Part shown: one piece after another, positions 6,501 to 13,767 of the stretch
How positions within the stretch are numbered: position 1 is the first letter of the stretch
Layout of the letters: each line of letters starts with the position of its first letter
Assembly (NCBI GenBank): GCA_900548635.1
Contig: URLP01000032.1
Span: 1-14,949 of the forward strand
DNA length: 14,949 nt
Source: an uncultured Megasphaera sp.
GTDB taxonomy: Bacteria; Bacillota; Negativicutes; Veillonellales; Megasphaeraceae
Direction: 5' to 3'
Notes under the pieces: generated by a model
Databases searched by the model: none
Told to the model about the DNA's origin: nothing
What the model saw: the letters and a program-made list of their open reading frames with translations, nothing else
Made by a program: the position numbers and the translations under genes

Positions 6501-7619
6501 TTAGAGAATTTCAGAGAAAGCCTGGATACGGGTGCGAAGCTGTTCGAGCGACGGCGATTCGATGTCGAGATCGAGGACGGTGTAGCGGACACCGGCCGCT
6601 TCGAATTCCGGTTTGTAGATAGGATAGTCGAATTCTTCAGGATCGCAGAAGCGCATCATGCAGATAACGACAGCGTCAGCATTGTATTTCTTGGTCATGT
6701 CGATGAGCATCTGGCCGCGCGGTTTGTCTTCGTTCAAAGCGAGCGGGCAGCCGTCGAAGTCCTGCCACTGCTGAGCGAGCTGTTCGAGCGGATCGATGCC
6801 AGACGGTACGTCCGTGCGGAACTGACGGGATTCCTGAGCGAGGTCGTCAGCGACGACAGCGATGTTGAATTCGCTGAAGATGTCGAGGAATTCATCCGGT
6901 TCAGCCATGATGCCGGAGAGGATGACTTTCTTGCCTTTCCACGGCTGGACAGCTTCTTTCTTGACAGCATCGATGAGTTCGCGGACGACAGCTGTGTGTT
7001 CGGCTTTGTCCATGAACCAGCGGGCTTTGATGACGTCGTGGCGTTTGACCGGTGTGAAGATCTGCGGGTACTGCGCAGCGACGTCGCAGAATTCGCGCAT
7101 GACTCTGCGGTTTTCGTTGTAAACTTTGATAGCTTCCTGGATAGCGAGGTCGGAAATCTTGACGCCGAGGATGCGTTCCAATTCAGCGCGGACATGTTCA
7201 TATTCGGCTTTGAGGAAGTCGACAGCCGGGCGGATCTTGCGGTTCTGCGGCTGTGTGAAGACGATGACCGGAGCTTTGCCGTGCCATTTCTGGCTCATGC
7301 AGCGGAGCGTATCGCAGGGAACGGAGAAGATGACAGCGTCGAGGCAGTCATACGTGCCGTTGAGCTGGAGTTCCATGTCGGCCTGCATCAAGGAACAAGC
7401 GAAGGGAGGGAGATACGTGCGGGCTGCGGCGATTTTCGGGTTCTGGGAACCGAACATGCCGACCGGGAGAGCACCGGCTGCGTATACGATTTCTTCCGGA
7501 GCGTAGTACGGCATCATGCCTACGAGTTTCTTGCCCTGTTTTTTATAGTTCAAAACCGTCTTCTGGGGATGGTTGGATACTTCCTGTAATTTGCTGATAA
7601 GTTCATCAATCTGGCTCAT
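6501..7619 (-). CDS. lcdB: Lactoyl-CoA dehydratase, beta subunit
   Basis: A 372-residue member of the 2-hydroxyacyl-CoA dehydratase family, close to the size I recall for LcdB of Clostridium propionicum. With LcdA it dehydrates (R)-lactoyl-CoA to acryloyl-CoA by a ketyl-radical mechanism that needs an electron delivered by LcdC. Candidate iron-sulfur ligands are Cys75 (PFACSLMQ), Cys102/Cys107 (PCDTLRC) and Cys320/Cys325 (CMMRFCDPEEFDYP), at the positions expected from HadC. Its ATG overlaps the lcdA stop as TAATG, so the two subunits are translationally coupled, which suits 1:1 assembly. Related dehydratases act on 2-hydroxyglutarate, phenyllactate or hydroxyisocaproate, but the pct neighbour and the Megasphaera background favour lactate. 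Confidence 0.9.
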   Translation of the reverse strand: MSQIDELISKLQEVSNHPQKTVLNYKKQGKKLVGMMPYYAPEEIVYAAGALPVGMFGSQNPKIAAARTYLPPFACSLMQADMELQLNGTYDCLDAVIFSVPCDTLRCMSQKWHGKAPVIVFTQPQNRKIRPAVDFLKAEYEHVRAELERILGVKISDLAIQEAIKVYNENRRVMREFCDVAAQYPQIFTPVKRHDVIKARWFMDKAEHTAVVRELIDAVKKEAVQPWKGKKVILSGIMAEPDEFLDIFSEFNIAVVADDLAQESRQFRTDVPSGIDPLEQLAQQWQDFDGCPLALNEDKPRGQMLIDMTKKYNADAVVICMMRFCDPEEFDYPIYKPEFEAAGVRYTVLDLDIESPSLEQLRTRIQAFSEIL

Positions 7620-8905
7620 TAGTGGTTTCCTCCTTCATTGGCTTTCTTGTCTGCCATCATTTCTGCCAAAGCTTCTACGCGGGTATCGAACTGTGCTTCC
7701 GAGAAGTTGCGGGCGTCAGTCTGGTCACCGTCGAAGATGACATACGGTACGCCGAGGTTCTTCTGGACGCGCTGGCCGCCTTCGTTGTTGAGGAGGCTCA
7801 TGTTCTTGCAGGAACGGTTCTGATGCATGATCAAGCCGTCGCATTTGCCGTCGCGGACGACTTTTTCAAGAACGGCACCGCGCTGTTCGAGGCAGCAGTT
7901 GATGTACGTACGGGAATAAGCTTCTGCCATGGATTCGAGGTCGCCCGGTTCGTAGGAAACGTCCCACATGCCAGGATAAGCGGAACCAGTCATGAGAGCA
8001 CCCTGACCTTTGAGTTCTTTGAAGGTGTGGCCGAGAGCGATCCAGACAGCGATGCCTTCCCAGGTAACACGGGATTTTTCGTTGTCGCCGAAAGCCCATT
8101 TCTTGTTGGCAACTTTTTCGTCCAATTCTTTGAGGAATTTGTTGAACGTGATTTCAGAGTAGTTCAAAGAACGAGCGGCAACGGCGAGGCCCATGTAGTT
8201 GAAGAGGTCGAAACCGTTGAGCGGCGACGGTTTGTACTGGAAGTACGTTGCGATTTTGTTCCAGGCAGCGATGGAGCGCTGTGTCTGTTTCTGTACTTCG
8301 AAGAATTTGTCATAGTCGAAGGGACGGCCGCAGAGGTCTTCGAGCTGTTTGATAGCGTGTTTGAATTCGCCGACGATGTACTGTTTTGCGTGTTTCGTAA
8401 CCGGGAATTCATGGTTGAACGGTACGTCGATGTTGATCAGAGGTACGTTCAGTTCTTTAGCAAGGTTTTCATACCATTTGAGGAGGGTATTGCAGATATT
8501 GTTGCAGGTGAGGACAACATCCGGAAGAGGAATCGGAGAAGCCGGAGAGTTTTTGAGGACTTCCGGAGTTTTACCTGTCAGAGCTTCCTGTTTGATGAGT
8601 TCCATATAGCCCATGTTGACGCGGCAGTAGGAACAGATGTCCTGGTTATAGCCTTTGTTTTCAGCAACTTCGAGCATTGCCGGTGCGCCGTGGCGGGCAC
8701 CAATGCCGGCTGCGTGGGTTTCCGGATAGACGATGGCGATGTCCATAGCGGTGCAGAATTCCGGAGGAGCGACGGAAGCGGACCAGCAAACGAGGCGGCC
8801 TTCCTTTTTCGCTTTACGTGCGTCTGCATCGACTTTCGGCAAGAAGTAGCCAAGAGCTTCCTTGGCGCTCATGCTTTCAATATCTACTGTTTTTTCTTCA
8901 CTCAT
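7619..8905 (-). CDS. lcdA: Lactoyl-CoA dehydratase, alpha subunit
   Basis: A 428-residue 2-hydroxyacyl-CoA dehydratase subunit, matching the length I recall for C. propionicum LcdA. Cysteines likely to hold its [4Fe-4S] cluster lie in CSYC (91-94), TCNNIC (134-138) and NRSC (366). The start at 8903-8905 follows AAAGGAGAG in the 20-base gap after lcdC. It forms the alpha-beta dehydratase with LcdB, encoded immediately downstream. The dehydratase acts on the R isomer, so cells growing on L-lactate also need a racemase, which is not in this window. Confidence 0.9.
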   Translation of the reverse strand: MSEEKTVDIESMSAKEALGYFLPKVDADARKAKKEGRLVCWSASVAPPEFCTAMDIAIVYPETHAAGIGARHGAPAMLEVAENKGYNQDICSYCRVNMGYMELIKQEALTGKTPEVLKNSPASPIPLPDVVLTCNNICNTLLKWYENLAKELNVPLINIDVPFNHEFPVTKHAKQYIVGEFKHAIKQLEDLCGRPFDYDKFFEVQKQTQRSIAAWNKIATYFQYKPSPLNGFDLFNYMGLAVAARSLNYSEITFNKFLKELDEKVANKKWAFGDNEKSRVTWEGIAVWIALGHTFKELKGQGALMTGSAYPGMWDVSYEPGDLESMAEAYSRTYINCCLEQRGAVLEKVVRDGKCDGLIMHQNRSCKNMSLLNNEGGQRVQKNLGVPYVIFDGDQTDARNFSEAQFDTRVEALAEMMADKKANEGGNH

Positions 8906-8925
8906 GATTTTCTCTCTCCTTTGAC

Positions 8926-9711
8926 TTATTTCTTGATTTTATCATAAGCAATCAAAGCAGCTCCAAGAGCACCAACGGCTTGCGGGTGCAGAGCAACTCT
9001 GACAGGGATACCTAATTCTTTCGAGACGGCATCGACGACACCGGGATCGCGGGAGCCGCCGCCGGTCATGGTCAGATCCGCACCGACGCCGACACGGCGC
9101 ACGAGGGCGCAGGCCTTAGCGGCGATGGACTGATGGACACCGGCTACGATGTCTTCTTTCGGGATATTTTTGGAAAGAAGGGAAATGACTTCCGATTCAG
9201 CAAAAACCGTGCAGGTACTGCTGACGGCAGCGGGATGCTTCGACTTGAAGTACCAGTCCCCCATTTCAGACATCGGGATTTCCAGTACTTTCGACATGAC
9301 GTCGAGGAAACGGCCCGTACCAGCGGCGCATTTATCGTTCATGGCAAACTGCATGACCAGGCCCTGGCCGTCCAGTTTGATCGATTTGACGTCCTGACCG
9401 CCGATATCGAGGATGGTCGTCGTACCGGGGCATTCGAAGATTGCCCCTTTGGCATGGCACGTGATTTCGCTGACTTCGCCTTTGGCACATTCCACATTGA
9501 AGCGGCCGTAGCCTGTTGCGATAATGTTTGCCATGTCTTCAATCTTTAAATTCGTATCTTTGAACACTTCGCCCAGGACGCGTTCCGGACCGGTCGAGCC
9601 GGTGCCGATTTCAACGACGGCATGGGCAAGAATCTTTTTGCCATCTTCCAGGATGACTGCCTTGGAAGAGGACGAACCAACGTCGATTCCGAGAGTATAC
9701 ACGGCTTTCAC
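8926..9711 (-). CDS. lcdC: Dehydratase activator ATPase (archerase)
   Basis: A 261-residue ASKHA-fold ATPase. As a homodimer bridging one [4Fe-4S] cluster it uses ATP to push an electron into LcdAB. Visible motifs are the phosphate loop GIDVGSSSSKAV (8-19), DIGGQDVK (102-109), NDKCAAGTGRF with cluster ligand Cys128, SSTCTVFAESEV with cluster ligand Cys167, and TGGGS near 216-220. These match HgdC of Acidaminococcus, including the two cysteines. The start chosen is GTG at 9709-9711, giving MKAVYTLGID as in relatives. The ribosome site is nearly adjacent, so the GTG three codons later (9700-9702), spaced about six bases from AGGTG, is a real alternative. A weak start would fit the small catalytic amounts of activator needed. 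Confidence 0.92.
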   Translation of the reverse strand: MKAVYTLGIDVGSSSSKAVILEDGKKILAHAVVEIGTGSTGPERVLGEVFKDTNLKIEDMANIIATGYGRFNVECAKGEVSEITCHAKGAIFECPGTTTILDIGGQDVKSIKLDGQGLVMQFAMNDKCAAGTGRFLDVMSKVLEIPMSEMGDWYFKSKHPAAVSSTCTVFAESEVISLLSKNIPKEDIVAGVHQSIAAKACALVRRVGVGADLTMTGGGSRDPGVVDAVSKELGIPVRVALHPQAVGALGAALIAYDKIKK

Positions 9712-9739
9712 CTTTCTTCTTTTTCTAAAAAATGATGAT

Positions 9740-11293
9740 TTATTTTTTCAAACCCATCGGGCCGTCCTGGAAGAGACGGGCGTCCATGGTCTTGGGATTG
9801 TCGATGATCGGTTTGAAGTCCATGTGAGCGAGGATATCTTTTTCAATATCGATGCCCGGTGCGACTTCGATCAGTTTCAGGCCTTCTTTGGTCAGTTCGA
9901 ATACGCAGCGTTCCGTGATGTAGAGAACGTGTTTGCCGTTGCGGGCAGCGTAGGAACCGTTGAAGGTAATCTGGTCGACGTTCTTGATGAATTTCTTGGC
10001 TTTGCCTTCCTGAAGGATCTTGACTTTGCCGTCTTCGACAGCGATTTTCAGGCCGCCGGCCGTGAAGGTGCCGCAGAAGTAAACGTTCGGCGTCTGCTGG
10101 GAAATGTTCGGGAAACCGCCGCAGCCGGCAACGTTCGTGCCGAACTTGCTGACGTTGATGTTGCCTTTTTCATCGCACTGGGCAAGGCCGAGGTAAGCGA
10201 TGTCGAGGCCGCCGCCGTCGTAGAAGTCAAACTGGTAGGTGTGGTCGATGATGGCATCGGCATTGCGGGAAGAACCGAAGCGTGCGCCGCCCTGCGGTAC
10301 GCCGCCGATAGCACCGCCTTCGACGGTCAGGGTGATCGTATCGGCAATGCCTTCTTCACCGGCAACGGAAGCGACGAATTCCGGAGCGCCGACGCCGAGG
10401 TTGACGACAGCGTTTTCAGTCAATTCCAAAGCGCCGCGGCGGCCGATGATCTTCTTGGCGCTCATCGGCAGCGCTGCTTCTGCAGCACCTTCGGGAGCAC
10501 GGTGTTCACCGCTGAGGGACGGATCGTATTCGCAATCATAGGTCTGCTGATGATCTTCCGGAGCGGCTACGACGACGTAGTCGACATAGATGCCGGGAAT
10601 CTTGACCATGCGCGGGTCGAGGCTGCCGTGCGCGACGACGTCCTTGACCTGGACGACGACTTTGCCGCCGCAGTTGTGAACGGCCTGGGCAACGGACGTG
10701 CTTTCGAAAGGTCCGATTTCCTGATCCATCGTGATGTTGCCTGCTTCATCAGCATAGGTACCGCGGAGGAAAGCTACGTTGACCGGGAAGGTCGGATAGA
10801 AAAGCTGTTCGTGACCGTCGACTTCGATTAATTTGACGAGGTCTTCTTTGGTTACGTCATTGAGTTTGCCGCCGAGCTGACGCGGGTCGAGGAAGGTTTC
10901 CAAACCGATGTCCGTGAAGACGCCGAGTTTGTGGCCAGCCAGTGCGCGGAACCAGTGGACGAGCGTGCCCTGCGAGAAGTTGTACGCTTCGATTTTGTTT
11001 TCCACGGCCAGTTTGCCGATGGCCGGAACGGTCTGCCAGTGACCGATGATGGCGCGTTTCAAAAGACCCGTATGTGCCAGGTGTTCTGCAGCACGGCCGT
11101 CGCGTTTGCCCTGGGAACCTGCATAGATGTAAGTCAGGTTCTGCGGCTGGTTGGTGTCGAGGAACCGTTTTTCCAAAGCTTTGGTCAGTGCTTCCGGATG
11201 GGCGCTGCTGACGAAGCCGATAGACGTAATCGTGTCGTTGTCTTTTACGAGCTGAGCTGCTTGTTCAGCTGTAATGATTTCTACTTTTCTCAT
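9740..11293 (-). CDS. pct: Propionate CoA-transferase
   Basis: A 517-residue cytosolic class I CoA-transferase. It moves CoA from propionyl-CoA or acetyl-CoA to lactate, forming lactoyl-CoA and releasing propionate or acetate. The catalytic glutamate is Glu325 in the LTVEGGAIGGVPQGG segment, followed by the glycine-rich GARFGSSRNADAI. From memory the protein is almost identical to M. elsdenii Pct apart from a handful of substitutions, which is the main basis for the organism call. The ATG is 11 bases downstream of AGGAGG. It is the first gene of the operon, 28 bases ahead of lcdC, behind a strong promoter and an 85-base leader containing a dyad. Placing pct first suits an enzyme used at both entry and exit of the pathway. 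Confidence 0.96.
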   Translation of the reverse strand: MRKVEIITAEQAAQLVKDNDTITSIGFVSSAHPEALTKALEKRFLDTNQPQNLTYIYAGSQGKRDGRAAEHLAHTGLLKRAIIGHWQTVPAIGKLAVENKIEAYNFSQGTLVHWFRALAGHKLGVFTDIGLETFLDPRQLGGKLNDVTKEDLVKLIEVDGHEQLFYPTFPVNVAFLRGTYADEAGNITMDQEIGPFESTSVAQAVHNCGGKVVVQVKDVVAHGSLDPRMVKIPGIYVDYVVVAAPEDHQQTYDCEYDPSLSGEHRAPEGAAEAALPMSAKKIIGRRGALELTENAVVNLGVGAPEFVASVAGEEGIADTITLTVEGGAIGGVPQGGARFGSSRNADAIIDHTYQFDFYDGGGLDIAYLGLAQCDEKGNINVSKFGTNVAGCGGFPNISQQTPNVYFCGTFTAGGLKIAVEDGKVKILQEGKAKKFIKNVDQITFNGSYAARNGKHVLYITERCVFELTKEGLKLIEVAPGIDIEKDILAHMDFKPIIDNPKTMDARLFQDGPMGLKK

Positions 11294-11344
11294 TACCGTA
11301 ACTTCCTCCTGCTAAATGGAATGTATCGACGCTTCTGTCGTAGT

Positions 11345-11370
11345 ACCTTTGTGAAAAATTTTCCAAAGGT
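11345..11370. promoter_or_regulatory. Dyad in the pct leader, candidate operator or RNA hairpin
   Basis: Arms ACCTTTG and CAAAGGT enclose a second pairing GAAAA/TTTTC, broken only by one extra T. This lies at about +9 to +34 of the predicted transcript, where a repressor could block the operon. No T-run follows in the transcript, so it is not a terminator. Confidence 0.45.
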
Positions 11371-11385
11371 GAATTACTGACTAGA

Positions 11386-11414
11386 ATAATATCATGGAAA
11401 ATCAATAACGTCAA
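11386..11414 (-). promoter_or_regulatory. Promoter of the pct-lcdCAB-dehydrogenase operon
   Basis: Minus-strand TTGACG (11409-11414), 17-base spacer, TATTAT (11386-11391), with TGA directly before the -10 giving an extended -10. The start point should be near 11379. No other promoter of this quality is seen before the end of the operon. Confidence 0.8.
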
Positions 11415-11690
11415 TGAATAAATAGGAAAAAGTTAGCTTTTGTGCATAGAAAATCTACAAATTGATTCTACTTTAGAATTATAAATCCTGATAGTTATAA
11501 TTAAATAAATTTTGATATTTGTTTGCATCATCATCTATTTAAAGCCATTTTATGCTATTCGATTTCTATTTAAATGATATTATTTATCATAAAACAGCAA
11601 ACCGCCGTAAAATACTCATGCGAAAAAGGTACTGTTAAATTTCAAGCATGACTATTACGTATAGTATGTGAAAATTGGCACGTGTAGAGA
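11415..11690. other. AT-rich non-coding stretch upstream of the pct promoter
   Basis: No open frame of useful length and no RNA gene is recognised here. Two dyads stand out: ATTCTA-CTT-TAGAAT (11465-11479) and ATGATA-TTATT-TATCAT (11574-11590). They lie about 50 and 160 bases upstream of the -35 box and could bind regulators. Confidence 0.4.
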
Positions 11691-11692
11691 TT

Positions 11693-11769
11693 GTTCATCG
11701 TTGTAGGGACGGCCGATTATGGCCGCCCCTACAACGATGAACGATGAACGTCCTACGATGAACGACATG
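11693..11769. repeat. 21-base inverted repeat plus GATGAACG units
   Basis: Arms of 21 bases, TTCATCGTTGTAGGG continuing to CGGCC and its complement GGCCG to CCCTACAACGATGAA, surround a 6-base GATTAT centre with a single mismatch. GATGAACGATGAACG, TCCTACGATGAACG and ACATG follow, leading straight into the lctP terminator. The CGCCCCTACA core also occurs at 14808-14819. It is non-coding. Confidence 0.7.
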
Positions 11770-11814
11770 AAAAAAGGACCGCGTCTGAAGGCGGTAAACC
11801 TTCTTACGCGGTCC
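11770..11814 (-). terminator. Terminator of lctP
   Basis: Outer stem GGACCGCGT/ACGCGGTCC with an inner AAGG/CCTT pair, followed on the minus strand by TTTTTT. It starts 28 bases beyond the lctP stop codon. Confidence 0.82.
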
Positions 11815-11815
11815 A

Positions 11816-11840
11816 TAACTACAAACTAAAAACTACAAAC
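11816..11840. repeat. ACTACAAACTAAAAA short repeat at the lctP 3' end
   Basis: ACTACAAACT occurs twice around AAAA in the gap between the lctP terminator and stop codon. The 11-base word CAAACTAAAAA recurs at 14850-14860 beside the tuf terminator, so this is part of the dispersed intergenic repeat material. Confidence 0.4.
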
Positions 11841-11841
11841 T

Positions 11842-13362
11842 TTACCCCACAAGTGCTTGTCCGAAGTAGACGATGGCGCCCAAGAGGACGATGTACGGGA
11901 CGTAGACTTTCATGATGGCCTGGAGGATTTCGTTGTCCTTGCCGGTCAGGGAGATGGCCCCTACAGCGATGGCGATGCTCTGGGGCGAGATCATCTTGCC
12001 GACGCAGGTCCCCGCCGAGTTGGCCGCTGCCAGCCAGGCTTTATTGGCATTGATGGCTGCCGCTGCATCGGTCTGGAGATTGCCGAAGAGGACATTGCTC
12101 GACGTGGCCGAGCCGGTGATGAAGGTACCGACGGAACCGATGAGCGGGGCAATCGCCGGATACATCATCCCTGTCGCTTCAACGGCCGTGCGGGCAATCT
12201 GGGAGGTCATGCCGCTGTAGCCCATGACTTTAGCCGTGGCAATGACGGCGATAATCGTGATGATCGTATTGCGCAGGCCTTTGATGGTATTCCAAAGGAC
12301 ATGGAGCATTTCGCCGAAGCTGGCCGACTGAGCTTTGCCGCTGATGAAGGCCGCCAAAAGGATGAGGATGCCCGGTGTATTGACCCAGACGAAGGTATAC
12401 GGCGTCGCGCCCTGGCCGGTATAGATGAGGACCGACGATTTAATCGCCATGAGCGGACCGTTGATGAAAGGCACGAGTTTCGACGTGACGAGCAGGAAAA
12501 CGAAGATGAGGATAAAAGGCAGGCAGGCCAGGAGACCGCCTTTGAGAGGAACGTGGGCCGGATTGATGTCCATAGCGTATTCCGGATTTTCGCTGGGACG
12601 GAAATGGGAATAGAGGACGATGAGGGCCATGATGACGATAGACGAAGCCATAACTGCCAGTTCAGGACCGACAAAGGCCGAAATGATCAGTTCCGGAATA
12701 GCCAGTCCCAAGGCCGAGAGCAGGGTAATGGTAAAGACGCCTTTGAGGGCTTTCAGGGAACCGCCGACGATGGCAACGATGACGAAAGGACAGATGATGT
12801 TCAGGGGCAGGATCTGGAGCGTAATGTATGTCGAGAGCTGGACCGGATCGAGACCGGTGAGATTGGCCAGGGTGCTGGCCGGGATGCCGATGGAGCCGAA
12901 GGTCGTCGGCACGGAGTTGGCGACGAGGCAGACCATAATGGCTTTGATAGGTTCGAAACCGAGGGCGACCAGCATGGAAGCCGGGATGGCAATGGCCGTA
13001 CCGAAGCCGGCCATGCCTTCCATGAAGGCACCGAAGCCCCAGCCGATGAGCAGGGCCAGGACGCGGCGGTCCTTGCTGACCGTTGTCAGCATGTGCTTGA
13101 CGATGTCCATACTCTTCGTGTACAAGGTCAGGTTATACGTAAAGATGGCGGCAATGATGACCAAGAGGATCGGCCAGCAGGCAAGGGCCACCCCTTCGAG
13201 AGCTGCCGTGGCGGCGTCCATGCCGGGCATCTTGTACCAGGCCAGGGCGACGGCAAAGGAAATGAGCAGCGCAATAGGACAAGCCTTGAAGCTCTGCATC
13301 TTCAGGAAGCCCAGGGAAATGATGAGCCACAGGATCGGTGACAGTGCTAATAAAAATACCAT
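11842..13362 (-). CDS. lctP: Lactate permease (LctP/LldP family)
   Basis: A 506-residue inner-membrane protein with about 12-14 hydrophobic segments that imports lactate with protons. Family hallmarks are GWGFGAFMEGMAGFGTAIAIPAS in the first third, ANSVPTTFGSIGIP, and near the end NSAGTCVGKMISPQSIAIA. The ATG at 13360-13362 has AAAGGAGAA about nine bases upstream. It is transcribed in the same direction as the pct operon but from its own promoter, and it ends at its own terminator 548 bases before pct. It is thus an independent unit, probably induced together with the operon, supplying its substrate. Glycolate transport is an alternative within the family. Confidence 0.93.
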   Translation of the reverse strand: MVFLLALSPILWLIISLGFLKMQSFKACPIALLISFAVALAWYKMPGMDAATAALEGVALACWPILLVIIAAIFTYNLTLYTKSMDIVKHMLTTVSKDRRVLALLIGWGFGAFMEGMAGFGTAIAIPASMLVALGFEPIKAIMVCLVANSVPTTFGSIGIPASTLANLTGLDPVQLSTYITLQILPLNIICPFVIVAIVGGSLKALKGVFTITLLSALGLAIPELIISAFVGPELAVMASSIVIMALIVLYSHFRPSENPEYAMDINPAHVPLKGGLLACLPFILIFVFLLVTSKLVPFINGPLMAIKSSVLIYTGQGATPYTFVWVNTPGILILLAAFISGKAQSASFGEMLHVLWNTIKGLRNTIITIIAVIATAKVMGYSGMTSQIARTAVEATGMMYPAIAPLIGSVGTFITGSATSSNVLFGNLQTDAAAAINANKAWLAAANSAGTCVGKMISPQSIAIAVGAISLTGKDNEILQAIMKVYVPYIVLLGAIVYFGQALVG

Positions 13363-13396
13363 AATGCAAATTCTCCTTTTCTTTGTTACTTTTTGA

Positions 13397-13441
13397 ACTT
13401 AGTAAATTCTAAGTAGCTATCGAATCCGAATTATTCGATTC
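13397..13441. promoter_or_regulatory. Two dyads in the lctP leader, candidate operators
   Basis: ACTTAG-TAAATT-CTAAGT (13397-13414) is a perfect 6-base inverted repeat. A second, nearly palindromic stretch of about 21 bases (13421-13441) pairs GAATCCGAAT with ATTCGATTC around one T, with one base missing. Both lie between the predicted start point and the ribosome site, so they could act as DNA operators or as leader hairpins. Confidence 0.4.
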
Positions 13442-13458
13442 CCTAACAACATAATATT

Positions 13459-13488
13459 ATCATATCATAGTAAAAAGGAATAAATCAA
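13459..13488 (-). promoter_or_regulatory. Promoter of lctP
   Basis: Minus-strand TTGATT (13483-13488), 18-base spacer, TATGAT (13459-13464), with TGA directly before giving an extended -10. An overlapping TATGAT five bases upstream is too close to the -35 box. The leader would be about 90 bases long. Confidence 0.6.
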
Positions 13489-13611
13489 TAGACTATTATT
13501 GCTATTAAAGTATAGAAAAGGTGAGAGTTAGACGTAAAATGCAAGATAATTTTTCACTTTCCACGTATAAGCCCGTTAATAAAGATTATTCTTTTTTTCA
13601 CATAGTACAAT
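13489..13611. other. AT-rich gap upstream of the lctP promoter
   Basis: I see no gene, RNA or clear repeat in this stretch. It is AT-rich and may hold upstream control sites for lctP. Confidence 0.3.
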
Positions 13612-13663
13612 GAAAAAGGATTGTCACACGAAGTTTTTCTGTCATCATGCACAATCCTTTTTT
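13612..13663. repeat. Repeat copy with terminator-like hairpin
   Basis: AAAAAGGATTGT and ACAATCCTTTTT form a 12-base stem around a 26-base loop. TGTCATCATGCACAATCC with the T-run matches the inverse of 133-156 exactly, while the left half of the loop has diverged. It may act as a second terminator behind the MscS gene or shield lctP from upstream transcription. Confidence 0.65.
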
Positions 13664-13683
13664 CACGTCGTCTGCCGTTTGTC

Positions 13684-13742
13684 GTGGGTCGTGGGGCGTG
13701 AAGGTTTTAATTTTTAACAATTACGCCAAACGAACCACAAAA
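13684..13742 (-). repeat. Mosaic intergenic repeat, inverted copy
   Basis: GTGGGTCGTGG (13684-13694) repeats the word at 5047-5057. Read on the minus strand, TTTTGTGGTTCGTTTGGCGT (13742-13723) follows directly on the MscS terminator and matches 21-40 with one change. It is non-coding. Confidence 0.55.
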
Positions 13743-13767
13743 TAGCCCGTCTTACGACGGGCTATTT
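13739..13767 (-). terminator. Terminator of the MscS-type gene
   Basis: AAAATAGCCCGTC-TTAC-GACGGGCTATTTT forms a compact stem starting right at the stop codon, with A and T runs on either side, so it is potentially bidirectional. Confidence 0.85.

Noticed and set aside
5982..10831. Long plus-strand frames opposite the acrylate operon
   Set aside because: All lie antisense to genes with recognised catalytic motifs and lack start signals of their own.
11857..13341. Long plus-strand open frame opposite lctP
   Set aside because: Composition is dominated by D, R, G, E and H, as expected for the antisense of a membrane protein gene; the opposite strand has clear LctP motifs.
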